Source of the DNA: Treponema porcinum
GTDB lineage: Bacteria; Spirochaetota; Spirochaetia; Treponematales; Treponemataceae
Assembly (NCBI RefSeq): GCF_900167145.1
Contig: NZ_FUWG01000014.1
Span: 30,998-94,997 of the forward strand
DNA: 64,000 bases
Reading direction: 5' to 3'
Numbering within the stretch: position 1 is the stretch's first letter; every line of letters begins with the position of its first letter. The notes under the pieces are model-generated. The model saw nothing but the letters and a program-made list of their open reading frames with translations, was not told the origin of the DNA and searched no databases. Of this stretch, positions 1-9,800 are shown piece by piece. The translations under genes and the position numbers were made by a program.

Positions 1-3
1 ACC

Positions 4-73
4 GTTCAGCCTCCGTAATTTTACGGAAGCTGAACATATAGACACCATACCGATTTTAAATTAAAATCGGTAT
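4..73 (+). terminator. Two tandem hairpins before the sugar transferase gene
   Basis: Hairpin 1 has arms GTTCAGC (4-10) and GCTGAAC (29-35), continued by TCCGTAA/TTACGGA with one C-A mismatch and a 2-nt loop. Hairpin 2 is a perfect 13-bp inverted repeat (47-59 and 61-73) around a single A, ending 2 bases before the ATG at 76. The first may terminate an unseen upstream gene. The second is so symmetric, and so close to the start codon, that it could instead be an operator or a translation-control hairpin. There is no clear T-run after either. Confidence 0.5.
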
Positions 74-75
74 AT

Positions 76-1539
76 ATGACTTCTCAAGATTTTATCAAAT
101 ATTTTAAAAAAACGTATAAGAACCGGACAAGTTCCTTTCTGTCCGGCCTTATGCTGATGATAGTCGACGCAATATCCCTCTTTCTTTGCATAGGTCTTTC
201 TTTCTTCATCATAAACCTGTGCAATCCGTCTGCAATCAATTTCAGGTCATTCATTTACTATGCATATTATTTTCCGCTCATACTCATCGTATACTACGCA
301 GCAGGTCTGTATCCGGGCATTATGATTTCTCCGTCTGAAGAAGTCCGCAAACTTACGACCTGTTCAATTTTCTGCTTTTTCGGAATATGCGCAAGCATCG
401 TCCTTCAGCAGGAAGACGGACTTTTCGCATTTACATACAATATCGTGCGCGACAGTTCAAATTTCGGCGTCATCTGCGCATTCATTCTTGCCATTCCGAT
501 TACAGCGATAGGAATGCCGGCGTCCAGGGAAATCGGCAGGCATACTTTCGGAAAAAGCAAATGGTGGGGCGTACCGGCCGTCATTTACTGTACCGGCGAC
601 AGCGGTGATGAAGTAATTTCACGACTTATAAAACGCAATGATTTGGGTTACAAGCCGGCCGTCATCATAAACAGCAGGAATACTGACTGCACGATGTATG
701 ATGACATTCCTGTATTTCCGGAATCTTCTGACATTCTTGAAGCCATAAAGCAGCTGAACATAAAAGTTGCCATTATGTGTGACTACGAAGGCGACAAGCA
801 CCCTATTATGAATTCCTACCGCTACACGATAACGGTTCAGAAAAATCAGGAACTGTCCAGCACAATGCAGCTTCGCGACATAGGAGGAATTCTGGGATTT
901 TCAACCACGCATAACCTCACAAAAAAACTGAACCTGTTTGTAAAGCGGCTTATCGATCTTATTATTATTTTTATTTCCGCACTGTTTGTCATTCCTGTAA
1001 TGCTTATTATTGCAGTCCTTATAAAAATAACATCAAAAGGACCTGTTTTCTACGGACACAAGCGAGTCGGAAAAAACGGAAAAGAAATTACCTGCTGGAA
1101 ATTCCGTTCTATGTACGTAAATTCGCAGGAAATGCTTGAAGAAATCCTTAAAAACGATCCGGAACGCAGGGAAGAATGGGAGCGTGACAGAAAATTCGTA
1201 AATGATCCGCGCGTAACGAAATTCGGAAAATTCCTGCGGAAAACAAGCCTTGACGAACTTCCGCAGTTTATAAACATTCTTACAGGAAATATGAGTTTTG
1301 TAGGACCGCGTCCAGTAACAAAAGAAGAACTTGAAAAATACGGAGAAAACGCAGGTTTCATTCTTTCTGTAACGCCGGGGCTTTCAGGAATGTGGCAGAT
1401 CTCAGGAAGATCAGATACAGGATACGAAGAGCGGATTTATCTTGATACATTCTACATTCAGAACTGGTCTATATGGCTTGATTTATGGATTATCATACGC
1501 ACGGTGTGGGTTGTAATAAATGGAAAAGGCGCTTACTAA
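76..1539 (+). CDS. Undecaprenyl-phosphate sugar phosphotransferase, WbaP/RfbP-like
   Basis: This 487-aa protein should transfer a sugar-1-phosphate (galactose or glucose type) from a UDP-sugar to undecaprenyl phosphate at the inner membrane, the first step of surface polysaccharide synthesis. The N-terminal half has four hydrophobic segments (about residues 22-50, 60-80, 95-112, 128-146) and a soluble middle domain. A fifth hydrophobic segment (about 293-317) leads into the bacterial sugar transferase domain, with KFRSM near 342, SLDELPQ near 391-397 and GPRP near 410, all hallmarks of the family. Length fits WbaP (about 480 aa). The ATG at 76 has no clear Shine-Dalgarno because a palindrome lies directly upstream, so a slightly later start is possible. 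The next gene begins directly after the stop codon, so the two are probably co-transcribed. Sugar specificity cannot be read from sequence. Confidence 0.88.
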   Translation: MTSQDFIKYFKKTYKNRTSSFLSGLMLMIVDAISLFLCIGLSFFIINLCNPSAINFRSFIYYAYYFPLILIVYYAAGLYPGIMISPSEEVRKLTTCSIFCFFGICASIVLQQEDGLFAFTYNIVRDSSNFGVICAFILAIPITAIGMPASREIGRHTFGKSKWWGVPAVIYCTGDSGDEVISRLIKRNDLGYKPAVIINSRNTDCTMYDDIPVFPESSDILEAIKQLNIKVAIMCDYEGDKHPIMNSYRYTITVQKNQELSSTMQLRDIGGILGFSTTHNLTKKLNLFVKRLIDLIIIFISALFVIPVMLIIAVLIKITSKGPVFYGHKRVGKNGKEITCWKFRSMYVNSQEMLEEILKNDPERREEWERDRKFVNDPRVTKFGKFLRKTSLDELPQFINILTGNMSFVGPRPVTKEELEKYGENAGFILSVTPGLSGMWQISGRSDTGYEERIYLDTFYIQNWSIWLDLWIIIRTVWVVINGKGAY

Positions 1540-3141
1540 ATGAAAAAAACGATATTACTCGCAGTATTGTTGTGCATATCTTCTGTTGCATTTGCAGACA
1601 AATATATTATCAGGGACGTTGAGTACGATGTAAAAGGCATAACGCGCCCCTACGCGATTGAAACAAAAGTTCTTGTAGATAAGAAACTCGTTTTTAAGAA
1701 TGAAGACGAATTGATGGACTACATAAACGATTATTCCCAAAAACTAGAAAATACGCGCGTTTTTGAAAAGATTTCCGTAGATTTTTCATTAAAAGAACAT
1801 TCTCAAGAAGAAACAGAGTCCAGCGAAAACACAGAAACGCTGTATGACGTCTATCTTAAAGTCAGCACAAAAGATTCGAAGCATCTGCTTGCCGTTCCCT
1901 ACCCTAAATATGACTCAAACAACGGATTCAGCCTGAGGCTTAAAGCAAAGGATACGAATTTTCTAGGCTCAATGGAAGAAATGGCAGGAGATTTTAACTT
2001 TGCCATTGAACAAGATAATGAGAATGATGATCCGGAATATAAATTCGGTTTCAATATGGAGTTTGCAACTCCGTTCCGACTGTGGAAATTCAATGCTTCC
2101 TGGGTAAATGACATTGAAGTGTCCTATACGCTCGGAGAATCAACTCCTGAATGGAACTTGCAAACCGGACTCGACTTAGAACTGCCGTTTGATGCATTTT
2201 CCGTTAAGTTTGCCTTCAACCAGTCATTTATCCGTAATTTAGACTACGAAGATTATGATGAGAACGGCACTATGGTACACTACGGAGACGGTACCTATTT
2301 TGTAGAAAATGCAAAAGTTTCTGTTCCTATTATTCTCCAGAAAGTCAGGGACTGGGGAAACATCTATTATACGCCGTATATCGAAGCTACATATAACTGG
2401 GATTTTGACGGAATATCTGATTTATATCCGAAATACAAATCAGACGACGGACTGCTTGGACCTGCAATGGAAATCGGACAGTCAATTTCCACAGAGCGAA
2501 TAAACTGGATTGAAAATTTCAGAAACGGAATGAGTGCAAGCTTTACGGAATCAGTTTCCTATAACTTTGAAACATACACATTTTCTCCTGGCATATCAAC
2601 GGAACTAAAGGCATACAAAGCATTCAAGCACTTTTGCTTTTCAACAGACATCTATGCATTCGCTTATCTTAATTCAAACGTATCTATAGGAAAAAGGCTG
2701 CGAGGAATAAGGGACGAACAGTATTTTGATTCCGATACCGGTGATGGCGACAAAAAAGCCTGTTACACTCCGGGTGCAGTAGTAATCAATCTTGACCTAC
2801 CGATTAGAATATTTAAAGTACATTGGGAAGATGTACCTGTAATCAAGCATATTCCGTATGTCAGATATTTTGATATGGAAGTTCAACTTTCGCCGTTCAT
2901 AGACATTGCGTTTATCAAAAACCGTTCTACGGGAACGATTTTTGATTACAGGGACGGATTTTTAGCCGGCGGTATAGAAGCTATTGTCTATCCGCTGAAA
3001 TGGAAGGGAATTCAAGTACGCGGAAGTCTGGGCGTTGATTTGGGAAGAAAAATGCCTTATATCAAGGGCAAATTAAATCAAGACTGGCGGGATTCTGTAA
3101 GCGCGTATGAAATCAGCATAGGAATCGGACTGCATTACTAA
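1540..3141 (+). CDS. Outer membrane protein with POTRA-like N-terminus and beta-barrel
   Basis: This 533-aa protein starts with a clear signal peptide (about residues 1-19, cleavage after AFA). Residues of about 22-110 resemble a POTRA domain: two strand-helix stretches ending in a ...VFEKISVDFS strand. The rest is rich in alternating aromatic and polar residues (many W, Y, F in strand-like patterns) typical of a transmembrane beta-barrel, and the last residue before the stop is Tyr (ends GIGLHY). This suggests an Omp85/TamA-like or other treponemal barrel, but no family-diagnostic motif is certain. It follows the sugar transferase directly and converges on the gene to the right, with the two stop codons overlapping inside CTAA (3138-3141). 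Confidence 0.6.
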   Translation: MKKTILLAVLLCISSVAFADKYIIRDVEYDVKGITRPYAIETKVLVDKKLVFKNEDELMDYINDYSQKLENTRVFEKISVDFSLKEHSQEETESSENTETLYDVYLKVSTKDSKHLLAVPYPKYDSNNGFSLRLKAKDTNFLGSMEEMAGDFNFAIEQDNENDDPEYKFGFNMEFATPFRLWKFNASWVNDIEVSYTLGESTPEWNLQTGLDLELPFDAFSVKFAFNQSFIRNLDYEDYDENGTMVHYGDGTYFVENAKVSVPIILQKVRDWGNIYYTPYIEATYNWDFDGISDLYPKYKSDDGLLGPAMEIGQSISTERINWIENFRNGMSASFTESVSYNFETYTFSPGISTELKAYKAFKHFCFSTDIYAFAYLNSNVSIGKRLRGIRDEQYFDSDTGDGDKKACYTPGAVVINLDLPIRIFKVHWEDVPVIKHIPYVRYFDMEVQLSPFIDIAFIKNRSTGTIFDYRDGFLAGGIEAIVYPLKWKGIQVRGSLGVDLGRKMPYIKGKLNQDWRDSVSAYEISIGIGLHY

Positions 3142-4256
3142 CGCTTAACGGCAGCCGTAATTACATCCAGCCGGACAGAAGCTTCTGCACGCCAGTATTC
3201 TTCCGGCGAATGTTCCTTTAAGATCGTATACAATTTTACGGCAAAGACAGGACATTCATTTTTAAAGGTGTTTTCTGCAAAGTCATTAAAACCTTTCCAC
3301 ACATTGTTTTTAATACCCCACTCCACAATGTCAGTGTATTTGCATGCCTCAATAAAAAGGGAAGAAAGTCCTGCATATTCGAATTCAGGATTGCGCTTTG
3401 AAACAACATCATACACTTTGGAAAAACCGGTAAGTGCGCCAAGAGCAGCAGTTGTCAGCGCCCTGTCCTTTTCATTTTTTTCCTGATAATATTCTGACAA
3501 TAAAAAATAAGCATTCAGCAGACGGAAATTTTCCGTGCGATACATCAAAAAGAATTTCTCCATACAATCCGATTTGACGCTTCGTATAGTAGATTTCATA
3601 GCATCAATAAGCCTGTTATTCTTAAAAGCCTTGTCCTGAGAAATTATAAGAACAAGATATTCTTCATATTTTTCAAAATTCTTTTTTGTAAAACTGATGT
3701 CTGCTAGAGAATACAGAATATCATATTTTTCATCCGGCACATCAAGAATGGAAGAAAACTCGAACGCTTTTAAGAAAAGCTGTTCTGCCACAGAATATTC
3801 TCCTTCAAGCTGATATACACATCCGCTAAGATAATCGGCCTCTGGAAATTCACTTCTGTTTTTTATAAAAGCAATCAATTTTTTTGCAGAATTTTCAAAA
3901 AAATCCATCGTATATAATTTTTCGTACCGGAAAAAAATCTCCAGAGCATCATAATCCTGTCTCTCTGAAAGAACCGGCAGTATGTCAGGAATAAAATCTC
4001 CTGCCCGTTTTACTTCCTCAGGTTTAAGAGAATTTTCCAAAGTATATACTTCCCATTTTACTTTCTGCTTTCGTGCCGCTTTTGCCCGTTCGACTAATTT
4101 CAATGCCAGCCCGTAATCCTGCCGGTCAAACGCAATCTGCGCATCTAAAAAAATACGCTTGTCATCAATAATATAATCAGGTTTTGCTATAGTTTCAGAG
4201 AAAATGCAGAAAAACTCAAAGAGCGAAATAAATATAAAAAGGAATGTTTTTTTCAT
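3138..4256 (-). CDS. Secreted helical-repeat (TPR-like) protein
   Basis: This 372-aa protein has an N-terminal signal peptide (hydrophobic residues about 4-20). The mature part is almost entirely helical, with TPR-like pairs such as AQIAFDRQDYGLALKLVERA near the start and YQLEGEYSVAEQLFLKAFEF in the middle. Such proteins act as scaffolds in the periplasm, but no function can be assigned. It starts 9 bases after the ispG stop on the same strand, so it is probably in the ispG transcript. Its stop codon overlaps the stop of the convergent barrel protein gene. Confidence 0.65.
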   Translation of the reverse strand: MKKTFLFIFISLFEFFCIFSETIAKPDYIIDDKRIFLDAQIAFDRQDYGLALKLVERAKAARKQKVKWEVYTLENSLKPEEVKRAGDFIPDILPVLSERQDYDALEIFFRYEKLYTMDFFENSAKKLIAFIKNRSEFPEADYLSGCVYQLEGEYSVAEQLFLKAFEFSSILDVPDEKYDILYSLADISFTKKNFEKYEEYLVLIISQDKAFKNNRLIDAMKSTIRSVKSDCMEKFFLMYRTENFRLLNAYFLLSEYYQEKNEKDRALTTAALGALTGFSKVYDVVSKRNPEFEYAGLSSLFIEACKYTDIVEWGIKNNVWKGFNDFAENTFKNECPVFAVKLYTILKEHSPEEYWRAEASVRLDVITAAVKR

Positions 4257-4265
4257 TTTAATATC

Positions 4266-5354
4266 CTACAAAGACTGAATTTCTTCCCTAAAAGCAGTAT
4301 CGGCATCTTTTTCCGGAACCGTGCGGACAATCTGCCCTTTCTTAAAAATAATTGCCTTTCCGCCGGCACCGGCAATACCGATGTCAGCATGTTTTCCTTC
4401 ACCAGGACCATTTACAATGCAGCCCATCACCGCTACCGTTATATTTTTATCCATAGCAAGAAGCTCCGGCTGCCAGCGTTCCACAAAGGAATGTACGTCA
4501 AAACCTTCCCTTCCGCAGCGAGGACACGAAACAAGAGTTACGCCGCCGGTACGCCTGCCGCATTCCTTCAGAATATTACGGGCTGCAATCACCTCATTTT
4601 CAGGAGTTGAAGACAAACTGACACGGATTGTGTCACCAATATTTTCATTCAAAAGAGTTGAGAAAGCCATCGTAGATTTTACGATGCCGTCAATAAGAGG
4701 CCCAGCCTCCGTTACGCCAAGATGAAGCGGATTGTGATATTTCTGCGCATAAAAGCGGTTTGACAGCACAGTTTCTTCAACGCTTGACGATTTCATACTT
4801 ACAACATACTGGTCAAAATGAAGTTCCTCAAACACAGCAGACTCAATAACGGCTGTTTCGCAAAGAGCTTCCGCCCGTGTCATTTCTCCGGCAGCAACTT
4901 TTTTCTGAAGTTCTTTAGGATAACTTCCGGAATTAATTCCGATGCGGATTGCAACACCGTTTTCCCGGCATGCCTCCACCACTTTCCGCGTATTTTCAGC
5001 AGAACCTATATTTCCTGGATTTATACGGATTGCAGCAACATTACCTTTAAGGCAATCAAGGGCAAGCCTATAATCAAAATGAATATCTGCAACAAGTGGA
5101 ACTTCAGTATGGGCAGCAATCCGGCAAAGGGAAGCTGCACTTTTCATATCAGGAACTGCAAAACGGATAATATCACAGCCAAGAAACTGAAGATTATTTA
5201 TTTTTTTCAGTATTAAATCAAGTTTTTCAGAATTATCGTTTACGTCAGTTATGGGTTCTTTCCACATCGTCTGGATAGAAACCGGATTATTACCGCCGAT
5301 TCCTATACGTTTTGTAATTCCCTTTCCGCCAATAAAAACTTCTTTTGTAGCCAT
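4266..5354 (-). CDS. ispG: 4-hydroxy-3-methylbut-2-enyl diphosphate synthase (IspG/GcpE)
   Basis: IspG reduces methylerythritol cyclodiphosphate to HMBPP in the MEP isoprenoid pathway, using a 4Fe-4S cluster. The 362-aa protein has the full-length bacterial form: a TIM-barrel part with IRINPGNIG near 110-117 and the cluster ligands C277 and C280 (SCPRCGREG), C312 (MGCIVNGPGEG) and E319. The start ATG at 5354 is supported by the conserved N-terminus but has no Shine-Dalgarno. A TATACT box ends only 6 nt upstream, suggesting a leaderless message. The helical-repeat gene downstream is probably co-transcribed. It confirms that this organism uses the MEP pathway. Confidence 0.96.
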   Translation of the reverse strand: MATKEVFIGGKGITKRIGIGGNNPVSIQTMWKEPITDVNDNSEKLDLILKKINNLQFLGCDIIRFAVPDMKSAASLCRIAAHTEVPLVADIHFDYRLALDCLKGNVAAIRINPGNIGSAENTRKVVEACRENGVAIRIGINSGSYPKELQKKVAAGEMTRAEALCETAVIESAVFEELHFDQYVVSMKSSSVEETVLSNRFYAQKYHNPLHLGVTEAGPLIDGIVKSTMAFSTLLNENIGDTIRVSLSSTPENEVIAARNILKECGRRTGGVTLVSCPRCGREGFDVHSFVERWQPELLAMDKNITVAVMGCIVNGPGEGKHADIGIAGAGGKAIIFKKGQIVRTVPEKDADTAFREEIQSL

Positions 5355-5360
5355 ATATAC

Positions 5361-5366
5361 AGTATA
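5361..5366 (-). promoter_or_regulatory. -10-like box (TATACT) directly before ispG
   Basis: On the minus strand TATACT lies 6 nt before the ispG ATG, so transcription from it would begin at or next to the start codon. No -35 with good consensus is visible (AGTCAA at about 17 bp is poor). No Shine-Dalgarno is present, which fits a leaderless transcript. Confidence 0.4.
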
Positions 5367-5430
5367 GCATATTTTTCCTGGAATTGACTATAATAATTGA
5401 CTTCAGAAGTCGTTGTCCGTTAATAAGAAA

Positions 5431-5464
5431 ACAAGCCCCGACGAAAATGACGGGGCTTGTTTTT
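5431..5464 (-). terminator. Rho-independent terminator of the V-ATPase operon
   Basis: A perfect 10-bp stem (ACAAGCCCCG / CGGGGCTTGT) with a 10-nt loop lies 18 bases after the ntpK stop. On the minus strand it is followed by TTTTCTTATT, and on the plus strand by TTTTT, so it can work in both directions. It separates the V-ATPase operon from ispG. Confidence 0.88.
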
Positions 5465-5482
5465 AAGTGCATAAAACAGTTT

Positions 5483-5905
5483 TTAGCAGACAATCATTGA
5501 GAATACCATTGCGAACAAAGCAACTGTTTCGCACAAACCTACAACCATAATGTACTGGGCAAAACCTTTTCCTGTTTCACCAAGAGCATCAGAACCTGCA
5601 GCACCGGCTTTTCCCTGCGCAATAGCAGAAAAACACATAGCAAGACCAGAAGCAATACCAAGTCCAAGAAGGAACCAGGAATCTTTCTGTGAAGCAGCCA
5701 TAGACTGCATAAGAAGGAAACCGTAGATAGTCTGTGTCAAAGGCGCACCGGCAAATACAGTAAGGATAAACGGAGCAGGCTTGTTATTTACATAACAGCG
5801 TTTCCAAGCACCGATTGCACCCTGACCTGCAATACCAATTCCGATTGCTGAACCAATAGCAGCAATACCCATACAAACAGCAGCACCAAGCATTCCAAAA
5901 TTCAT
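5483..5905 (-). CDS. ntpK: V-type ATP synthase subunit K (membrane rotor ring)
   Basis: This 140-aa, four-helix proteolipid forms the rotor ring of the membrane sector. It has two repeated hairpins, each with a glycine-rich helix (AIGSAIGIGIAGQGAIGAW and LGLGIASGLAMCFSAIAQGKAG). The ion-binding carboxylate is the Glu of VGLCETVALF near residue 126. The second helix carries PLTQTIYGF, which resembles the LPxTQGLYGF motif of the Enterococcus Na+-binding ring, so Na+ coupling is possible but not shown. It starts with a good AAGGAG site. It is the last gene of the operon, just before the terminator. Confidence 0.93.
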   Translation of the reverse strand: MNFGMLGAAVCMGIAAIGSAIGIGIAGQGAIGAWKRCYVNNKPAPFILTVFAGAPLTQTIYGFLLMQSMAASQKDSWFLLGLGIASGLAMCFSAIAQGKAGAAGSDALGETGKGFAQYIMVVGLCETVALFAMVFSMIVC

Positions 5906-5942
5906 AATTAACTCCTTAAAACAATTCTTTTACCAATGTATT

Positions 5943-7865
5943 TTATTTATCCTTTTCTGCAAAAGGATTATATTTAAAGCCAGACCATGACATACCAAGA
6001 TGCGTTGAAAATTCCAGCGTATTCAATCGTACACCATGAACAATAACAGAAAGAAGGTTTAGAATCATATTCAAACCGTGACCGAACAGCACAAGTGCTG
6101 CAAATGCAACAAACAGAATTGCATGACCTAGCAAAGGTCCTGCCATCTCGTTTACGGTACCTGAAATAGCAGCACCGGCAAGACCGACAGCCCACAAGCG
6201 AATGTAGGAAACAATATCAGAAAATACGTTTACGACGCCGAGCAATACGGAAATAATGCTCTTGCAGCTTTCCAGAACTGACTTACCGATACTTCCTTCA
6301 TAATTACTGAACACAAAACTCAGGACAAATCCGAAAGCAACAAGTCCAATTGAAATAAGACCTATCGGAATAGCGTATACGATTTCTGAGAAACTGAACA
6401 GAGAAGAACTTACAACCATTGAAAGAACAACATAGTACATACCCCAAAGCTGTAGCATTGAACCGAATTCTCCCAATACTTTCAAAGACTTCCTGTATCT
6501 GATCATTCCCTTTATATGAGCAACAGACAGCTGCAGGAACGCCAGCGTAAAGCAGAATATCTGGAGATTTTGTGCCGTTGTAAGCATTTCTTTTGACGCA
6601 TCATCAGACCAGAACGGCAGCCACCCTACATCTGCATACGCATTTGAAATCTGCGGAATTGAAAGGTGAACAAGCCACTGCGGAAGCTGCTCCGGCTGCA
6701 AGCCGAACCAGGTACAAGTAACCGTTCCCCAGCACACTGTAGACAGACCCAAAAGAAGCATCAATCCTGACATAGGAGAAATGCCTTTTTTTGAAGCCAG
6801 CCCTTTCAAAATCATAACAATGGCTGCAAAAGTAACGATTAAACCGTATCCGCCGTCGCCGAAAATCATTCCGAAGAATATCGTAAAGAACAGAAGGAAC
6901 CAGCCGGAAATATCATATTCATGATATCCTGGAACAGTACCCAAAAAGTCAGTAAGCGGATAAATCAAGCTTACCAGTTTATTGTTCTTTAACTTAGTCG
7001 GAACTTCATCTTCCTCATCCGGATCGCAGTATGCCATAGCCCAGGAATTTTCTTTTACGGCGTTCTGAAGAACCTCCATAGAATCTACCGGCACAAATCC
7101 GGAAATCCAGGCCAGGTCAGAAATTTTACCGTCCTCTTCTTTTCCCATTCCAGAATAAACAGTTTCAAACTGAATATCACTTTCAAGCGATTTTTTGAAA
7201 CCGTCAATCATATCCTTATAAATTGCCTCTTCCAAAAGCGCCTTGTCTATGCCGGCAATTTTAGCCTCGTCATCTTCAATGCGCCGTGCAATTTCAGCTG
7301 TAGAAACAGCAGGCATAGGAACTTCGTATGCTTCCGGCGGAATAGCAGCAGGACGTTCGTCACCACCGTTTACCAGAAGAAAGCGGACAGTCTTTTTTGC
7401 ACGGTTCACGCTGATTGTTACAGCAGAACTGTCAACCAACGAATATTTATCTTCCGGAATTTCAAACAGCCGCAGGCTGATATTCTTTTCTTTCAGATAT
7501 GCAAAGTCATCAGGATTAACTTCACCCCATAGTGCAAAACGGTCAAGTTCAACGGAATCATTCGAAATTTCTTCCAGAAGCCTTTTTTTCTGCTCTGTCA
7601 GAGAAATAACATTAACGCATTTCTCTGCAATTTCCTGATTTGAAAGAGATGCAGGCTGTCCGTGCTTTTTAGGTACTTTTACCTCTGCAAGAACAGCACT
7701 TGCATTCATAGCGTTATTCGAAGCCTCTTTGTACGCGGCAAATTTTTCACCGTTTCCTTCAAGTTGCTCCAAATGAACGACACCTATTTTCTTCAGCTGC
7801 TCCAATGCCTGCCTGCGTTCCTTATTAAGAACGACAATGGAGACTTTTTTCATTGGTACAATCAT
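5943..7865 (-). CDS. ntpI: V-type ATP synthase subunit I (a-subunit, stator channel)
   Basis: This 640-aa protein holds the ion half-channels and links the peripheral stalk to the membrane. Residues of about 1-320 form the soluble arm with coiled coils. About seven or eight membrane helices follow from GWFLLFFTIFFGMIFGDGGYG onwards. The helix with SYIRLWAVGLAGAAIS near 560 holds the Arg expected to face the rotor Glu. Length fits the bacterial family. It overlaps the subunit D stop by 4 bases, so translation is coupled. Confidence 0.94.
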   Translation of the reverse strand: MIVPMKKVSIVVLNKERRQALEQLKKIGVVHLEQLEGNGEKFAAYKEASNNAMNASAVLAEVKVPKKHGQPASLSNQEIAEKCVNVISLTEQKKRLLEEISNDSVELDRFALWGEVNPDDFAYLKEKNISLRLFEIPEDKYSLVDSSAVTISVNRAKKTVRFLLVNGGDERPAAIPPEAYEVPMPAVSTAEIARRIEDDEAKIAGIDKALLEEAIYKDMIDGFKKSLESDIQFETVYSGMGKEEDGKISDLAWISGFVPVDSMEVLQNAVKENSWAMAYCDPDEEDEVPTKLKNNKLVSLIYPLTDFLGTVPGYHEYDISGWFLLFFTIFFGMIFGDGGYGLIVTFAAIVMILKGLASKKGISPMSGLMLLLGLSTVCWGTVTCTWFGLQPEQLPQWLVHLSIPQISNAYADVGWLPFWSDDASKEMLTTAQNLQIFCFTLAFLQLSVAHIKGMIRYRKSLKVLGEFGSMLQLWGMYYVVLSMVVSSSLFSFSEIVYAIPIGLISIGLVAFGFVLSFVFSNYEGSIGKSVLESCKSIISVLLGVVNVFSDIVSYIRLWAVGLAGAAISGTVNEMAGPLLGHAILFVAFAALVLFGHGLNMILNLLSVIVHGVRLNTLEFSTHLGMSWSGFKYNPFAEKDK

Positions 7866-8485
7866 TCAGCAGCCTCCTGTGCAGCATCGGCATTCGCCTG
7901 AAGTTTTTTCTTTGAAATCTTGCTCCGTACAACGGAAGCAACCTGCTCGTCACCAAGATATACAGAAATCTTCTTGATATTCGCTTTTGTTTCAGGAATC
8001 TTTACTTTCTCAAACAGATTGACACGCTGTGTAGTCGTGCGCAGTTCCTGAGAAAGAAGCCTGACCTGCTCATCAAGAACATCAGCCTCCAGATCAAGCG
8101 ACAAAGCCTTTTCCATCCTGTCAGCAGCCAGGTCAATCCATAAAGGAGTTTCGTACAAATCATAGTCGCCGCGGCTGAAATCAGCACCTTCGTAGACCGG
8201 AATCGTAACGCCCGCAATGTTTCCAAAACCTTTCTTTATATTGCTGACTGTAACCATATCCGGCTTAAACGCGTCCTCTTCACCGAAAACGGAAATCCAT
8301 TCACTGAACTCCTTTTCCAAAGCAACGCGCTGTGCCCTTACTTCCCTAGCCTTAGCTTCAATAGTACGAATTTCTGTCTGGAGCTGCTGTTTTTTAAGCG
8401 TTAAAGTCGGAAGGTACCGCTGGTACATTTTCAGCGCATCTTTCTGAACTTTCTGCTCATTTTTAGTCAGCTTTATTTTTGCCAT
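7862..8485 (-). CDS. ntpD: V-type ATP synthase subunit D (central stalk)
   Basis: This 207-aa protein is the central rotor shaft inside the A3B3 head. It is built of two long helices at the N- and C-termini (KLTKNEQKVQKDALKMYQRYLPTLTLKKQQLQ at the start), with a short insert between them, as in the family. It lies between subunits B and I, its normal place in spirochaetes. The C-terminal tail (KKLQANADAAQEAAE) is Ala-rich. Confidence 0.93.
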   Translation of the reverse strand: MAKIKLTKNEQKVQKDALKMYQRYLPTLTLKKQQLQTEIRTIEAKAREVRAQRVALEKEFSEWISVFGEEDAFKPDMVTVSNIKKGFGNIAGVTIPVYEGADFSRGDYDLYETPLWIDLAADRMEKALSLDLEADVLDEQVRLLSQELRTTTQRVNLFEKVKIPETKANIKKISVYLGDEQVASVVRSKISKKKLQANADAAQEAAE

Positions 8486-8501
8486 ACAGTTTCCTTACCG
8501 C

Positions 8502-9800
8502 TTAGTTCTTTTTTGGCCAGTATTTTTCAACCAAAGCAGATTTTATACCTGTCTCGGAAGGTTCAAAACAGTCTGCAAGAATCTTCCAGCCAAGGTCGAG
8601 CGCATCCTCCAAAGGTATATTCTTTGAAAGATCCATCATCTCATCTTCAAACTCCTTGCCGAATGCAAGCAGTTTTTCATCCCAGGCACTCATATTGAAA
8701 CCCATTGATTTTTTCTCAAGGGTATCTTTATAGTTTGCATACAGACGGATCATTCCGTCCATAAGGGCACGATGATCATCGCGTGTAGAATTATTAACAT
8801 TCTGCTTCAAGCGAGACAGAGAACCGAACGGCTCAATGCGTCCGCCTTTTAGGTAATACTGACCTTCAGTAATATAACCAGTGTTATCCGGAACCGGATG
8901 AGTAACGTCATCACCAGGCATTGTCGTAACGGCAAGAACAGTTACAGAACCGGCATTATCAAAGTCAACAGCCTTTTCATAGCGGCTTGCCAGCTGAGAA
9001 TACAAATCTCCAGGATAACCGCGATTTGAAGGAACCTGCTCCTGTGTGATAGCGATTTCTTTCATAGAATCCGCAAAGTTCGTCATATCAGTAAGAAGAA
9101 CAAGAACGTCCTTTCCCTGAAGAGCAAACTGTTCGGCAACCGCAAGCGAAAGGTCAGGAATTTTCTGACATTCTACAGTCGGATCGGCAGCCGTATGAAT
9201 GAACATAACAGTTCTTGAAAGCGCACCACCATTTTCAAGCGTATTCTTAAAATACAGGTAGTCATCATATTTTAGACCCATACCGCCAAGAACGATTACG
9301 TCAACTTCCGCCTGCATAGCAATACGCGCAAGCAACTGGTTGTACGGTTCACCTGAAATAGAGAAAATCGGCAGCTTCTGAGAAACAACCAGTGTATTAA
9401 ATACATCTATCATCGGAATACCAGTTCTTATCATACGGCGCGCCATGATACGCTTAGAAGGGTTTACTGACGGACCACCAATCGGCACAAGGTTATCAGC
9501 AAGTGAAGGACCGTTATCGCGTGGCTCGGCAGAACCGTTGAAGATGCGTCCAAGAAGATTATCACTGAAGCTGACTTCCATTCGGTGTCCAAGGAATCGT
9601 ATGTGGTCACCGGTATTAACACCGCGTCCGCCGGCAAAAACCTGCAATGAAACAATATCGCCGTCAATTTTATTTACTTCCGCCAGTGATTTTCCGTACA
9701 CTGTCTCGATTTCTGCAAGCTCGCCGTATGCAACGTTTGTTGCACGTACTGTAATAACGCTGCCGACGATGGATTCAATTCTACTATATACTTTATTCAT
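8502..9800 (-). CDS. ntpB: V-type ATP synthase subunit B
   Basis: This 432-aa non-catalytic nucleotide-binding subunit alternates with subunit A in the head. In place of a P-loop it has the [17 protein letters not shown] segment, as expected for B. Other B motifs are [15 protein letters not shown] and [15 protein letters not shown]. It shares one base with the subunit A stop, so translation is probably coupled. Its length is slightly below the usual 460 aa, mainly at the C-terminus. Confidence 0.96.
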   Translation of the reverse strand: MNKVYSRIESIVGSVITVRATNVAYGELAEIETVYGKSLAEVNKIDGDIVSLQVFAGGRGVNTGDHIRFLGHRMEVSFSDNLLGRIFNGSAEPRDNGPSLADNLVPIGGPSVNPSKRIMARRMIRTGIPMIDVFNTLVVSQKLPIFSISGEPYNQLLARIAMQAEVDVIVLGGMGLKYDDYLYFKNTLENGGALSRTVMFIHTAADPTVECQKIPDLSLAVAEQFALQGKDVLVLLTDMTNFADSMKEIAITQEQVPSNRGYPGDLYSQLASRYEKAVDFDNAGSVTVLAVTTMPGDDVTHPVPDNTGYITEGQYYLKGGRIEPFGSLSRLKQNVNNSTRDDHRALMDGMIRLYANYKDTLEKKSMGFNMSAWDEKLLAFGKEFEDEMMDLSKNIPLEDALDLGWKILADCFEPSETGIKSALVEKYWPKKN

